64,000 nucleotides of DNA. Source: Delphinus delphis. Its lineage: Eukaryota > Chordata > Mammalia > Artiodactyla > Delphinidae. Both the position numbers and the translations under genes were made by a program. The stretch is from assembly GCF_949987515.2 (NCBI RefSeq), contig NC_082694.2, forward strand, positions 64,106,080 to 64,170,079, written 5' to 3'. Shown in pieces: positions 13,060 through 25,640 of the stretch (positions are counted from its first letter, which is position 1; every line of letters begins with the position of its first letter). The notes below the pieces were generated by a model. That model saw only the letters and a program-made list of their open reading frames with translations. It searched no databases and was not told the origin of the DNA.

Positions 13060-13430
13060 CATATATGCCTTCCAGTAAATTGTGGATTCCTTATGGGCAA
13101 CTATCCTGTCTTATATATCTTTTTATCCCCTGCTTATGTCTTAACACAAAGCTCGGTACCTGAGTGTTCACTGTTTGCTGAATAAATAAAAGAATGAATG
13201 ATATTTACCACGTGCTCCATTCCAGACAAGGCACTGGGAATACAGACAATGGAAAAGATGTGGTCTCTGTCTTTAGAGAGCCATACAGCTAGAGAAACAG
13301 ACTTGACCAGAAGAAATGGTGAACCCAAGGCTGCAAATGACTGACCACTAGTTGTGTTAAGTGACGTGGTAGTAAAGAGTTCTCCCTCATTCTTTCGGGT
13401 CAGACAGGCTTGGGTTCAAGGTCTGATTCT
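13060..13430 (+). mobile_element. L2 3' end and adjoining ancient repeat
   Basis: 13060-13195 (cttatgggcaactatcctgt, then tgctgaataaataaaagaat) resembles the L2 3' terminus. 13200-13320 (caaggcactgggaatacaga) resembles another ancient mammalian interspersed repeat. Confidence 0.5.
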
Positions 13431-13439
13431 GGCTGACTA

Positions 13440-15950
13440 GCTGTCACTTTGGCAGGTTACTTGATGTTTCTGAAACAAATTTTCCTGATGTGCAAGAAGA
13501 GGGTGTTAATGATGGGGTTGTTGAAGGGCAGCCTGACAGTCAGCTAGCAGATATCAATATGGTGCTACCGTCATAAAACTGTTGAAATTCTTCCACAGCA
13601 GATGGCAAATAGATGCTGTCCTGAGCCTCCCAAGTGCCGTTCCCCCCATGAAACTTCCCCAAGACCTCTCTATAATTCACTGCCAAAGGAATAACCTCCA
13701 GGACAGCAGGTGACCTTGGGGACCCTGCCTGCCCCACACCACAGCTGGCTCTGTTCCAATTGCTCTGTGCCTATGTTGTACAACAATGATTTAAACAACA
13801 CCCGTTATGAGATCATGCATGCAAAACGCCAGATGTGTTGTAAACATTGTTCTCAATAAATGTTGGCTACTGAGAAAGTTCAAGGGAGGCTCTTAGGAAT
13901 TGAATCATGCCCTACAATTAATTCAAGGGGGATTTGATGAAGAAAACACCAGTGCAAAGCTGAAAAAGATTATGAGGGATGAGGGGTGGGATGAGAAGGA
14001 AGTAACAGACTGGGAGAGGAGACTGGGCCAGGAGGAGGGGGGACATGGGCTGGAAACTAATGAAAAGTAAGGTTGAGCAAGTAGCAGATGGGTCCAGATC
14101 ACAGAAGGCTCTGAAATGGGTTTAGGTTGGATGGAGTAGGAAGTGGTAAGTCACTCTTCTTTCAACTCCCAAAGCACCTGCGGCAAAACCTCTTCCATTA
14201 CCTTTACCACAATGACACATTATTCTCTGTATGTATATATGCCTTCCACTGAACTGGGAGCTCCTTAACTGCAAGGAAGGGACTCTAATCACCACTGTGT
14301 TGGGAGAAGTGCTCTCCGGAGCTGGAGTCCACAATACCTACTGCTCCAAACACCTGGGTCCACACCTATCCTCAGATCCCCTGTGAATCCCTCTAACTGA
14401 CAGGCTTCCAACCCCCTGCCTGCAGATCCTCATTAACTACTGATTATCACCTCCTTTTAGTAAGTACTCATGATCACAAATCCAAAGCTTATCCTTCAAG
14501 TAACCCTTGCTCATTTTCTTCCACGCCAGGGGATGAAGCCTCTATGAGTCTCTGTCCTCTGGTACCCACCATACTACCCACTACAGTACCTGGCCCTTGC
14601 CAGCCACTCCCAGACTCCAAAACCTGCCCCATCAGATCTCTGCTCTCTCCTCGATTCCTAGACTACACTCCAGGATTCTACACCTAGCCTCCTTCCTCAT
14701 CCTGTTTTCAGTCCCAATGTAAATCACACACAAAATCAAGCTTTCATACCTGAAGCCTCAACTTTAAGCAACCATTATCAGCCTTTCCTCCGCCCAGGAG
14801 CTGCCTCTCCAAACCTGTTATCACCCTGCATTTGACAAGGACATACTAAACGGATGGTTAGCAAATTCCAACTTGGATTCCTGAAACAGAAACAATATGG
14901 GGCAAAAAAACAAAAATAGAATTTCACTCACTCCCTCAATTTAATTTAATTGCCCATGATTATATTATTATAGTCCCCCACAAATGTAACATGTAATTTC
15001 TCAATGATTTAGACAAGTCTGAGATTAGAATTGGTCAGCCAAAAATATACTTGATCTCAATTTTGGCTAGAAAAGACGTTTAACTTGGTGTTCTGGTATA
15101 TTTGGCAATGCTCTTCAGGCTGCCAAGTTACAGGTGGTCATTGCAAGGGATGAGTCTAAAACTGCACTAAAGCTTATGACTTGAGACCCAAGAAGTAGCA
15201 CACTCAAAACAGACACAATATTATTTTCATTTATAGCTATACAGCTACACTAATTCAGGCATATTAACGTATGTATCGATGGGCCTTCGACTCTCCCTTG
15301 TAAGAGCGGCTATGTTTTTCCTCCTGTCAGATGCCACTGGAGTAGAAGAAATAACTATGTGTCTGCCCTTTTCCTACCCCCAAATTACTAGCCCGCTCCT
15401 CCTCCCGCCCTGTGTAATAATAAACAGCACTTCAATTTTCCTTCATCAAACCCTGAAAGAGAAGAGAGGGATTATAACACACAAAAGCCAATTCAACCTC
15501 TGAATACACTCATCAGTACTCCAAAAGTACATGTCTGTGAGCGCTTAAGAACACCCAAATGAAACTGTTGAGCAAAATGAAGCAACAGGAGACGAGGCTT
15601 AACTAGGCTGGGGACAAAAAGACAAAGGGCAGGAAATGGAGGTACAGCCCAGAGCACAGGTGTCCCCGTCAGGGTGCCAAGGGGCAGACAGGGGGGGAAA
15701 GCTGCCCCAGAGGAGCCTGCAGGTCCCTCAGGCTCACTGTCTGCTTGGTTGGATGAGTTCCCTCTCCTCCCAAAAAAGGGAGGTTTTCATAAGACTTCTC
15801 ATGCTATAAACGACAAGAATGCATGAGTCACTCCAAAGACCTAGAGTATACTTATTCAACTGTGAGATGAGCTGCTTGCAGCACAGGGAAATTTAGGTTT
15901 ATCCTCCAAATATTAGGTTTCTGATTTCTCAGAAGAAAAGCTCTTTAAAC
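13440..15950. other. Unassigned intron, C/T-rich in part
   Basis: 14200-14310 has an L2-like phrase (gaactgggagctccttaact). The rest, including 14360-14860, has no recognised element. Confidence 0.4.
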
Positions 15951-18900
15951 TAAATTAACTCGGATCACTACTTCTGGCAGAACAGAGGGTTAGATGTCTA
16001 GAGAAAATTTGCCAGAATCGGACAACGAAAATTGCTGGACAAAATACCAAACTATGGGTGAGCTGGCAGCAGAGTAAGAGAAACTCTCAGAGGCCAGACA
16101 CAACCTGAGAGCATGAATCCAGGGAAATGAGTTGGCACCACAAGAGGTATTTGCCCTGAAGGGGTATCTGCCATTTCTGGATGTCTAGATTATGGCTTTT
16201 AATGTGCTGTATGGGGCACAGCCACAAACCCAGTAACCAGAAGAGGCAAGAGGTCCATGTGAGACCAAACGGCAACACTTTCAGTAGTTGACCCAAGAAA
16301 GCCACCTTATAGAAAGACTACGCAGATATATGCCCGTCTCGGCTTGGGCTTTGGGTATACATGAAGTTACAGTAACAAAAATAATCTGGGGTGAGAATTG
16401 CTAATTATAGATCTACCTTTGGGCAGTTTCAGCAGCCAAATTAAAAAATACCTGAAAAAAGAAAAAGAGGGAAGAAAAAAAAAACACAAAAACTTGAGTG
16501 ACCAGAACAATGGCAACTCAAATTTAAATGTGGGTCGAGATGGGTAGTGCCCCAGGAACTTGTTAAAAGCAAACATAAACGCCCACTGTAGGAACATATC
16601 TTAAAATGAGATCTGGAGGAATTCTAGAAACAAAATTCCAGTGACTATTTACTCATAATCAGAAATCACAAAATGTACAAGGAAATAAGCCACAATCATT
16701 ACAAAAATCAAACTGCAGTCTCAGTCCAGTAACAACTGAGATTATTACACTTATATTCTGTATCTTATGATTCCAGTCTATTGAATATGCATAAATAAAG
16801 ATGCCATTGAAATTATGACTAGCTGATAGAAGACTTAATATAGTAAGACTAGGGAGAGGTGAAAAAATTGAAACATAACTTTTAGATTTAAAAAATATGT
16901 AACATTTGAAATGGGTAACCCCAAAGATGACAGCAGGTATAGCAGAGCTCAACAGAGAATTAGTAAACTGGAAGAAACTGCCCCATATGCAGCACAGAGA
17001 GACAAGGAAGAATATGAGAGAGAAATTAAGAGACTGAGAAAGTTTAAGAGTTGTCTAACCACACCTATAAAATGAGAGCTGGGGAGAGGAAATAGTCAAA
17101 GAAAAAAATGACTAAGAATCTTCCAAAAGGAAAGAACATGAGTCCTCACATCCCAATAAATCCCAAGATAAATTTTTTAAATCTAAAAAGAACCCAGAGA
17201 TTACCTATAAAGGAACAAGAATCAAACCATCAGCTGATTTATCAACAATTAACAAGGGAAGCCAGAAGACCATGGAACAATGGCTTCGAATTGCTTACAA
17301 AACAGCCGTCAAGCTACAACTGCACACCCAGAAAAATTCAATGAAATCAAGACCCTCGCCACAGGAATTTCTGGAAGTGGCATTTCAAGAAAAATTTTCC
17401 CAAAGAGACTGTGTAAAATGCAAGTAGGAATGGTGAGCAACAACAAAAAAAGGGTCAAAATGTGGTAAGATCTAAATAAGTATTAACTGTATAAAGCAAC
17501 GATAACATTTAATTTGTAGGATTAAAGTTTTTTTAATTCAAATGTTGAAAAATAACAGCTCAGACCTCTGGAAGGAGTGATCCAAGTATAAGCATTCCAG
17601 GGCTTATACTGTTTGGTAGGAGGGTAAAAATACTAAATACCTTTGCCTTTGTTAATTTAAATATACGTGTTTATTTGGGGTAAGTATCTAGGCTAATCAC
17701 TAAGAACGGAAATGGAGTATATCATCCAAAGTACTAGGGGTGCGGGGGAGGAACAGCAGAAAAAGAGATAATCCAAAAGGAGAACCAAAAAAAAAGACCA
17801 AAAAATCAAGTACAAATAGTAAGCACAAAATGACAATAAAAATTAGATCACCCTACGTGGAAAATACCCAAAGAGTTTTATAAATGAGTCCTACCAAACA
17901 TCCAATCTTATACAAAATTTTCTCAAGAAAGGACTGAGGAGGAACACCCTCCCCCCATCTCATTCTATTATGCTAACATCACCTTAATACCAAAATCATA
18001 GCAAAACAGTGTGAGAAAGCACCAGTCTCACTCATGAATACAGATGCAAACTCAGAGCACTGAAAGATTAAAAAAGACATCATGGCCAAGTGAAGTTTAT
18101 TATACGAATGCAAGGTTGTTCCAACATTAGCAAATCTTTTAATATAATTCCCCACATTAAAGATAAAAGGAAACCATATGATCAAATCAAATGATCCAAT
18201 TCAACATCTGTAACAGATACTCTTGGCATTCTAGCAATACAAGGGATCTCCTTTAACTTGATAAAGGCTAATTACAAAAAAAAACCTACAGCAAACGTGG
18301 TGCTCAACAATTAAAGGCTAAAAGAACTCTCCTCGAAAGAAGGACCCAAACCCACTATCACTACTTCAGCCTCACAATGAGCTGGCGGCCCCAGCCAATG
18401 CAGTAAGGCATAAAACTTACAGACGTGAAGGTTAGAAAAATAATCTCTCTCCAAGATATACTTCTATATAGAAAACCTAAAAGAATCAGACAACGTACCA
18501 GAATTAGGTGAGCTGAGCAAAGTTTCAGTGTACAAAAAACATGCAACCTCATTTCTACAAGAAAGCATGTTTGAAAATGAGATTTTAGGGAAAATTCCAT
18601 TACTAGCAACCGGGAATATTAAGTCAATAGATCTTACAAAAGATGTGCAAGAACCTCATGAAGACAGTTATAAAAACATGTTAAAAGACATGAAAGATCT
18701 AAATAAATGGAGGGACATATTTATGGATAAGAGTCAATATCAAAAAGATGCACATTCATCTCAAAATGTTATACTGATTCAATGCAATAATCAAAATTCC
18801 AGGCAAGTTTCTAGAAAAAAGTGTGACAAGTTGATTGTATAGTTATATGGAAATGCAGCTGAACAAAGAGGGAGGAACTGCCTACCAAGACTTACTATGC

Positions 18901-19393
18901 AATTATAGTACTTAAGGTATTGACTCGAGGATAGAGACCAGCGTAACAGGATAGAAAATCCAGAAACAGACTTACACAGATTTAGAAATTTGCATATGAC
19001 AAATATGGTATCACAGTTCGGGGGTAGGGGGTAGAGGTGGGGTTTGTCAATAAATAGCACTAAGCCAGTAAGTTACCCATATGTAAAATAAATATTATAA
19101 AATCACACCATACCCAAAAATCAATTCCAGGTGCACTAAACAAATGTGAATGGAAAAGCTTTTAGGAAAGTATCTTAGAGCAATGAAAGAGGGAAGGATT
19201 TCTTAAACAAGATAATTTATAAAGGAAAACATTGATCAATTTAACTACTCTATACAAGTTGTTTTAAACTCTTGTGATGAGAGATATCTGTAAAAAAAAT
19301 AAATAAAAAGTCATTTCATATAGTAGAGTGTGTGAAAAAACTTTTTAAAACAAATAGTTTTGTAAAACAAAACTTACCCTTAAAGACAAGTGG

Positions 19394-19600
19394 TGGGCTT
19401 CCCTGGTGGTGCAGTGGTTGGGAGTCCGCCCGCCGATTCAGGGGACGCGGGTTCGTGCCCCGGTCCGGGAAGATCCCACATGCCGCAGAGCGGCTGGGCC
19501 TGTGAGCCATGGCCACTGAGCCTGCGCATCCGGAGCCTGTGCTCCACAGCGGGAGAGGCCGCAGTGGTGAGAGGCCCACGTACCGCAAGTTTAAAAAAAA
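19394..19600 (+). mobile_element. CHR-type SINE
   Basis: Complete copy from the head gggcttccctggtggtgcag to the A-tail. It is flanked by the 12-bp duplication aaagacaagtgg at 19382-19393 and 19601-19612. It is inserted in the old L1. Confidence 0.97.
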
Positions 19601-19659
19601 AAAGACAAGTGGAGCACTTAGATGTTTCCTTATTCCATTCTATAAAAACTTAGTATCTG

Positions 19660-19882
19660 GGGCTTCCCTGGTGGCACAGTGGTTGAGAGCCCGCCTGCCG
19701 ATGCAGGGGACACGGGTTCGTGCCCCGGTCCGGGAAGATCCCACATGCCGCGGAGCGGCTGGGCCCGTGAGCCATGGCCGCTGAGCCTGTGCGTCTGGAG
19801 CCTGTGCTCCGCAACGGGAGAGGCCACAACAGTGAGAGGCCCGTGTACTGCAAAAAACAAAAACAACAACAAAAAAAAAAAC
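19660..19882 (+). mobile_element. CHR-type SINE
   Basis: A second complete copy in the same orientation, about 60 bp after the previous one. It is flanked by the 13-bp duplication aacttagtatctg at 19647-19659 and 19883-19895. The tail contains AAC/AAAAC units. Confidence 0.97.
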
Positions 19883-20058
19883 AACTTAGTATCTGACAGA
19901 AGACTCACACAAAAGTGCTCATCACAAAACTGCTGGAACAGCAAAACGCTGGAAGCAACCGAAATGCCCATCACCAAGAGAACGGAGGTATATTCACATA
20001 ATGGAATACTATAAGAAGGAAGAATAAATGAATGCCAGCTATGAAGCAACAGGGCTAT

Positions 20059-20233
20059 CAGTGGCTCTCAAAGAGTGGCCCCGAGACCAACAGCATCAGC
20101 ATCACCTGCAAGGTTGTTAACCAGGCCTCCTCCCAAGACCTACTGAATAAGTCAGTCTACAGTGGGGCCCAGCAAGCCGTGGTTTTAAAAGGGCTTCAGG
20201 TGAATCTGATAGACTCAAGTTTGAGAGCCACTG
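20059..20233 (+). mobile_element. MER5A-type hAT MITE
   Basis: Starts cagtggctctcaaagagtgg and ends ttgagagccactg, with the internal phrase cagcatcagcatcacctgca. The termini are inverted repeats of the hAT-Charlie kind. Confidence 0.88.
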
Positions 20234-20378
20234 TTACAAAGGGCAGAAGAGCTACTCTCAGAAGAATACAAACAATATACTTATTTTATACTTTGAAAAT
20301 AAGTCAAAAAAAACAGCTACTGAATTAACAGTGTTCAGAAGAACCAAAACACGTGGTAAAGCTATAATAAAAAAAGAA

Positions 20379-20399
20379 AAGAGAGAGAGAGAGAGAGAA
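20379..20399. repeat. (GA)n microsatellite
   Basis: About ten GA units inside an A-rich stretch, directly readable. Confidence 0.95.
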
Positions 20400-20849
20400 G
20401 TAGGGAATGATTCATACAAATTACGCATGGGAGGAGCCACATAGAGTGCCTCTACGATAACGGTAGTGTTTTACCCAGTTAGGCAGTGGGTATGAGCACT
20501 TTGGTTTTTCGTTATTACCCTTTAAACTCTGTAATAAACTATTTTGTAAATATGATTTCTAACACAAAAATGCAGAGCTGAAATAGGAAAAAAGTTTGAG
20601 AACATAAACAATTATGAACATAAAAGATAGCCCATATGAACTCAATTCTAACAAAAGGCCTAGAAAACTATTTAAGTACATAGCAGGTGTTGGATATTTA
20701 TAGACTATTAAATGTTTACAGTGATTCATAGGCTTCTTCATTCTATTCTCCTGAATTTTTCACAATGCACAGAACAATCCAAAAAGAACTATTTCTTATA
20801 GAAAGTATAAACAAAGAGTCTATAATTTGGTGCCCACTTCACCATCACT

Positions 20850-23100
20850 CCCATCTTTAAGCTTAATCTTTTTTCCAGACTTGAAATTCAAATCCTCACT
20901 AAACACACAGTATAGCCTAAGGGAAGATAATGGTTTTCAATTCTGGTCTTAACATGTATTTTTCTTCTCCAATTTTCCAAGAAATACTTTCACGGAAATC
21001 TGTTCAGTTCTGTTTAATTACTTCTCACACCTCCATATCAAGGTATCTAGCCAGTAAGAAGTGATTTTTTAAAGTGAAACCAAAAGAAAACCCCAAAGAT
21101 TACATATGTAAGATTTACTATTAGGTAAAACTGCACAACAAAAAGTCTTATAAATCATACAGGGACTGCCCTAAGAAACTCATTTGTTTCTAATTTATTT
21201 TCTCCGTTAGCAATGTGTTGCTAAAAATCACGAGAGAATAAAGCATCCCTCCTATGAATTAATTCCTATCCATTTGGAACATGGGAACCCAAAGGCCGGC
21301 TTCAGCATCCAAAGAAAGGCAATTATGCACGATGAGCAAAGGAGGTGGTTTAAGGTCGCACTGCCAAGAAACGACACATTCCAGTGGATTCAAACCACCC
21401 TCTTAAAATTTTGGCATTCTATGGTATAAAAATAAAACCCAAGTTCATTGAAAAGCAAAGCTTGCCACCTGCTGCCCAACGGCATAATCATAAAAGTTCA
21501 ACTTGTGTCCATATGTTTCGACTCGAATCCTTTTATGAATCGATTGGTATAGATGTTTGCATTTTCTGTATTCATCATTACGTCTTTTTTTTTTTTAAGA
21601 ATGCCAGCCCCCGTTTTTAACTAAATGCTATTTCAAACCGTTTACAAAATCAGCTATAACCAGTGTTATAACCAGCCTAAAACAAAAGCAAAAACCCAAC
21701 TTCCAAACTATCATACATGTTGTGTATATAATAAATCGACCAAACTGCAGTTGTGTTTATTATAGTATCCAGACCAGGGAAGAATTCCTTTGAAAACGTG
21801 CCAGCATTGTCCCGGGCTTCCATGGCCTGTCATCATTCTAGAGGATGTGGGATACTAAATCCATTTTCTGATCCAGGCAGACTTTAAAATCCAAATATTA
21901 ATAGTTTAACTGAAGTTTATATACATTTATATTACAAAGTTTTAGGTAGCAACCCCGCCAACCAAAAAGAAAAAACTCACCTCTGAGATTTCACCAGTGC
22001 TTTGTCAGCGCTAAACATTTAAACTCTTAAGTATCTTAATTGTATTAATTTGGGCAAGCATTTTCATAGGTTAAAATATTTCCACTATTTTTTCATTTGA
22101 ATTTATTCTAAGAAAATCTGAGAAGTAAAACCATTTAGCCTTTTTTTCCCTTAAACAAAGACAACAAACCTTCCAATTTTGCCTTATCCTTCTAACTCCA
22201 TAGATTGGTGTATCTAGGCCCCTCAGAGAAGGAAAAGAAAAAAAAGAATACAAAGCACTCTTAGGAAGAAAGTGAAACTTTGAATTTAGGGAAAAAATAC
22301 CGTCTGAGAGAAAGACAGATGTCTTGAAAACCTGTCACAAGCCGGATCAACAGAGGAAAAGTGCAAGCGTTCCTCCCCATGCTCGCCTTGCGCCCAGGAA
22401 GCTGGGCAGGTGGGATTCTTGGGAGCTTTATAGAGAAGCAGCCTCATCATACCACATGGATAACACTTGAGGCCCCTTTGAAATACACCTTTAAAGGCTT
22501 TTGCCTGCGGAACTTGTCCATATGCAAAATAGCACCAACGCTCGTTGAAGTTTTTTACCCGTCTGGGAACTACTTTAAAGCAGACCATAGAAACTAATTC
22601 ATTTTCAAGACAGATGGCACCATAATGTTGCACTGTTTTCTAGTGTGCATTTTCTCCTAAACACTAGAGGCAGCGTCTCCATACAAAAGGAAGCCCATCC
22701 AGCTGAAGCCACTTAGCATTCAGATTCTGCTCTTCCTGGGAAATATCACAAACACGAAGTGCCCCTCTTCTTTTCTGTGGCTGGCTTACCCTATTCTTCA
22801 AAAACTCTACAGGAGCTATCAACTCATGCACTATTGTTGCTCAGTGTTTCCAGTCTGGCAAAAATCTCTTTTCTCATTCCTATTTAATTGCCCACACCTG
22901 CAGTGGTTTGAGTTTGAAAGGCTAGTTAGGGGTTAGTGAGATCTTCCCACAGTACTGTCTACGAGTCAGAAGGATGCCTGGCATGATATTACAGCAGGCT
23001 AATCATCTAATTAACTGATTTCAGGCCTGTTAAAACCAGAACTGGACTTTCATGGAACAGGTCAAATATTTGATTTAATATCAATAGAGGGAATTGCACT
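20850..23100. other. Repeat-poor, unassigned 2.2-kb stretch
   Basis: I recognise no transposable element here, in contrast to both sides. It contains scattered CpGs (near 22007, 22535 and 22558) and AT-rich homeobox-like text at 22998-23025 (ggctaatcatctaattaact). Open frames at 22286-22633 on the minus strand and 22361-22597 on the plus strand are mutually overlapping and unconvincing. It could be conserved regulatory sequence, but conservation cannot be seen from one genome. Confidence 0.4.
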
Positions 23101-23602
23101 GCAGATGCTTTCTCCTATAAAAATATAGCTCTTTACTGAAAAACAAATAAAAATTTAACTCCTCATTCTAGAAATACTAGAAAGGGAGGCGAGAAACATA
23201 ACAGATATGGATTATTCACTGAAATTGAAGAATCTTTAGTTTAGCCACTAACACAGTACCTGGCACATAGTAAGTACTCAATAAAAATACTTGAGATTCA
23301 AAGTCCCAAATCATTTCCTTTGGTTTCTTGCCAAAGAATTCCTAATGGATCTTGGACCAAATCCTTCCTTTTTTAAAGACCATCCTTTGAACATGAAGAT
23401 GATATACATAAGTTTTTTTTAAAAGAAGCACAGTATTTCCTTTCTGCGTTTGGAAAGTATTTCTGATTCTGTGAAAGACAACACTACTGTTACTATCAAG
23501 TAGCATGTTGCTGGACTGATTACTTCACTAAGTAAATCATATAACTTTTCCTAGCAACCCTAGGCCCTAACAACTAAATTAAACAACAAAGGTAAGTCAC
23601 TT

Positions 23603-23667
23603 CTGAAACAAAACTGCATTATTTATTATTTAACATTGCACAATAAATAATAATGCAATTGTTTCAG
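23603..23667. repeat. 65-bp imperfect inverted repeat (hairpin)
   Basis: CTGAAACA (23603-23610) pairs with TGTTTCAG (23660-23667), and TGCATTATT (23615-23623) pairs with AATAATGCA (23649-23657), with a small internal loop and a terminal loop of about 20-25 bases. It is symmetric about a central TTTAACATTGC. It could be a tiny MITE or a hairpin-forming transcript segment. Confidence 0.8.
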
Positions 23668-23788
23668 ACTTTAATTCTTTTTATTACATTATTTTAAATA
23701 ATAACTAATGAGACCAACTAGAAACTAGATAATGCGATCCAACTAGAAAGATATTGAGCCTATCAACATGCAGGTTGTTACACAGACC

Positions 23789-23842
23789 TGTGTGTGTGTG
23801 TGTGCGCATATGCACATGTGCGTATGCGCGTGTGCACACACA
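23789..23842. repeat. 54-bp strictly alternating purine/pyrimidine tract
   Basis: TG repeats run into gcgcatatgcacatgtgcgt and gcgcgtgtgcacacaca. Every step alternates purine and pyrimidine from 23789 to 23842. Such tracts favour Z-DNA. Confidence 0.95.
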
Positions 23843-24539
23843 ACTATCCAAGGCTCCTTTCCAGCTCATCAGTAAAGACATCATGGAAGATGTGGGACTT
23901 CAGTCCTAGTGGAGGAGGCATATAGGTGAGTTGATCACTCCTAGCATAGCATGAAAACCACAGAGAAGATGCACAGATGCTGGAAGGGGCAAAAATAACG
24001 TGAACGGCAAAAGCTGTCAACCAACAAACGTAAAGGTAGGAAACTGAAGTCTGATGAACATTTGAAAAAGTAAAAAGGGACCTTGATTTTTGTATACAGC
24101 ATGATGAAATGTCCCCAAATACGTTCTGAAGTGTTAGCTTGATCAACACAAAAGAAAATAGAATCTGGTTCTGATTACAGGTGGGTGAATTTAAATCCAG
24201 GGATAAAGTGGGGTAAGGAGAAGGAAGCTTTCAAAGACAGTCCCGCATTTTCCCATTCCTCAGGTGGATGGTCATGTATCATTTGATTTAACATATCTAG
24301 AGAGAGAGAAACATACATATACTTTCTTAGCCTGGATCCAAAGGAACTGTTTTCTTGACTTGTAGTCTGTATTCCTTCTGTTTTACAGAAAATCAGATTT
24401 GCTCTCAGGAAGTTACTATGAGGGGTAGGTAGCCTGCAAAGCCGGCTCCTTCAGGCATCGCTTTCTCTAATCTGCCCATCAACCCCTGGGCCTCCCCTCA
24501 CATGTTCACAGCACGCTACCTGACCTGGCTTTGCACAGG

Positions 24540-24995
24540 TGAGTCTTATGTTTCTTTAGTGATATCTCTCATTTCTCAACTCTCAAAGATCCTCTCCCCG
24601 ATTGTCAGGGCTTTCCATAATCTGAATCTACCCAACCCATCTCATTTCCTACTCTTCTTCAATGCCCCCTCATGAGATTAATCTCCCACTTGTCCTATGG
24701 AAACAGGAGACTCATTTCCACCATATCTTCTATCTTGTTACTGCCTTTACTTAAAGGCCAGCTTCTCCTTCACTTTTCTAAGTCCTCCAGATTCTAGTAT
24801 GTTTTCCCTTACTCCTGTCCCCACTGATGGCCCCTTTCCTGATTCTTCGCTTGAATTTATAATTTACCAGTCAGCTGGGTATTATCCTATATTATTAACT
24901 ATTTATCAGGCATTTTAGCCTGATCCCTCCAACTGGAGTGCCTAGAACATTACCTGGCATGTGGCTGGCACTCAATAAACATTTGTCTACAGACT
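24540..24995 (+). mobile_element. L2 LINE 3' fragment
   Basis: Text such as ggctttccataatctgaatc, the C/T-rich middle and the end acctggcatgtggctggcac tcaataaacatttgt match the L2 3' region with its gcctggcacatagtaggtgctc-like ending. Confidence 0.65.
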
Positions 24996-25379
24996 AAATG
25001 GATCAACTATAGTAAATTAAAATTTTGGATTGTGGAGGTGAGGAGAACAGAGCTTCTAACTTCATTAAGGTGAGCCTGGGTTAAGGCAACCAGTTCAAAA
25101 TGCCTGAGAACTATTTAGGCTTGGAAAGTTGTAGACGGTTCAGGAGAACCTAAAGATGTCTGCCTGTGTCAATCCACAAGCCTCTTATAGGAGAGAAGAA
25201 TTATGAAATAAATTACCCAATGAGTCATAGATTGTATTCTTGTCCTCATGTGCAAGTGGGATTTTTCAGGAATCCAATTTAAGAAGTTTCTTCCAAATGG
25301 CGATATAAAAAGATTCAATAAATACTAATAACATTCTTTGCATACAAGGGCTTCCCCCTCTGAGAGTTCCTGAAATGTT

Positions 25380-25640
25380 TAACAAAGGGATCTTTAATAT
25401 GAAAAGAGCTCTTACAAATTAAAAAATAAATAATTATAAGAACATGTAATATAAATTACATGTAATTTAAATGAGGCAAAGAATGTAAATAGATTATCCA
25501 CATAAAAATACAGAGGGCTAATGAACGTGGAAAATGTTCTACCTCAATTTAAAAAAACCAAGAACAAATTGAAATTACTCTGTGAGCATGTGATAATATC
25601 ATACTTCATAGGAATATTCAAAACCTCTAAGACTTTACAG
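25380..25640 (+). mobile_element. Old L1 fragment
   Basis: gaaaagagctcttacaaatt and agagggctaatgaacgtgga resemble the L1 ORF2 3' part. It contains a small palindrome, acatgtaat-ataa-attacatgt, near 25443. Confidence 0.5.

Larger units (their letters stand above)
15960..20600 (+). mobile_element. Long eroded L1/HAL1-like element, fragmented
   Basis: 15960-17480 resembles the L1M/HAL1 ORF1 and inter-ORF region (gattacctataaaggaacaa, caactgcacacccagaaaaa). 17880-18960 resembles ORF2 around the reverse transcriptase region (tgctaacatcaccttaatac, atcatggccaagtgaagttt, aggttgttccaacattagca). 19080-20040 continues ORF2 (cataatggaatactataaga), and 20240-20600 looks like its 3' region. All frames are broken. 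Two CHR SINEs and one MER5A copy interrupt it, so it predates them. It may be more than one element. Confidence 0.65.

Noticed and set aside
19316..20049. Several 80-140-codon frames containing AACGIFPDRGTNP or PGPGRSHMPRSGWA
   Set aside because: They are translations of the CHR SINE in different frames and recur at every SINE copy. They are not protein-coding genes.
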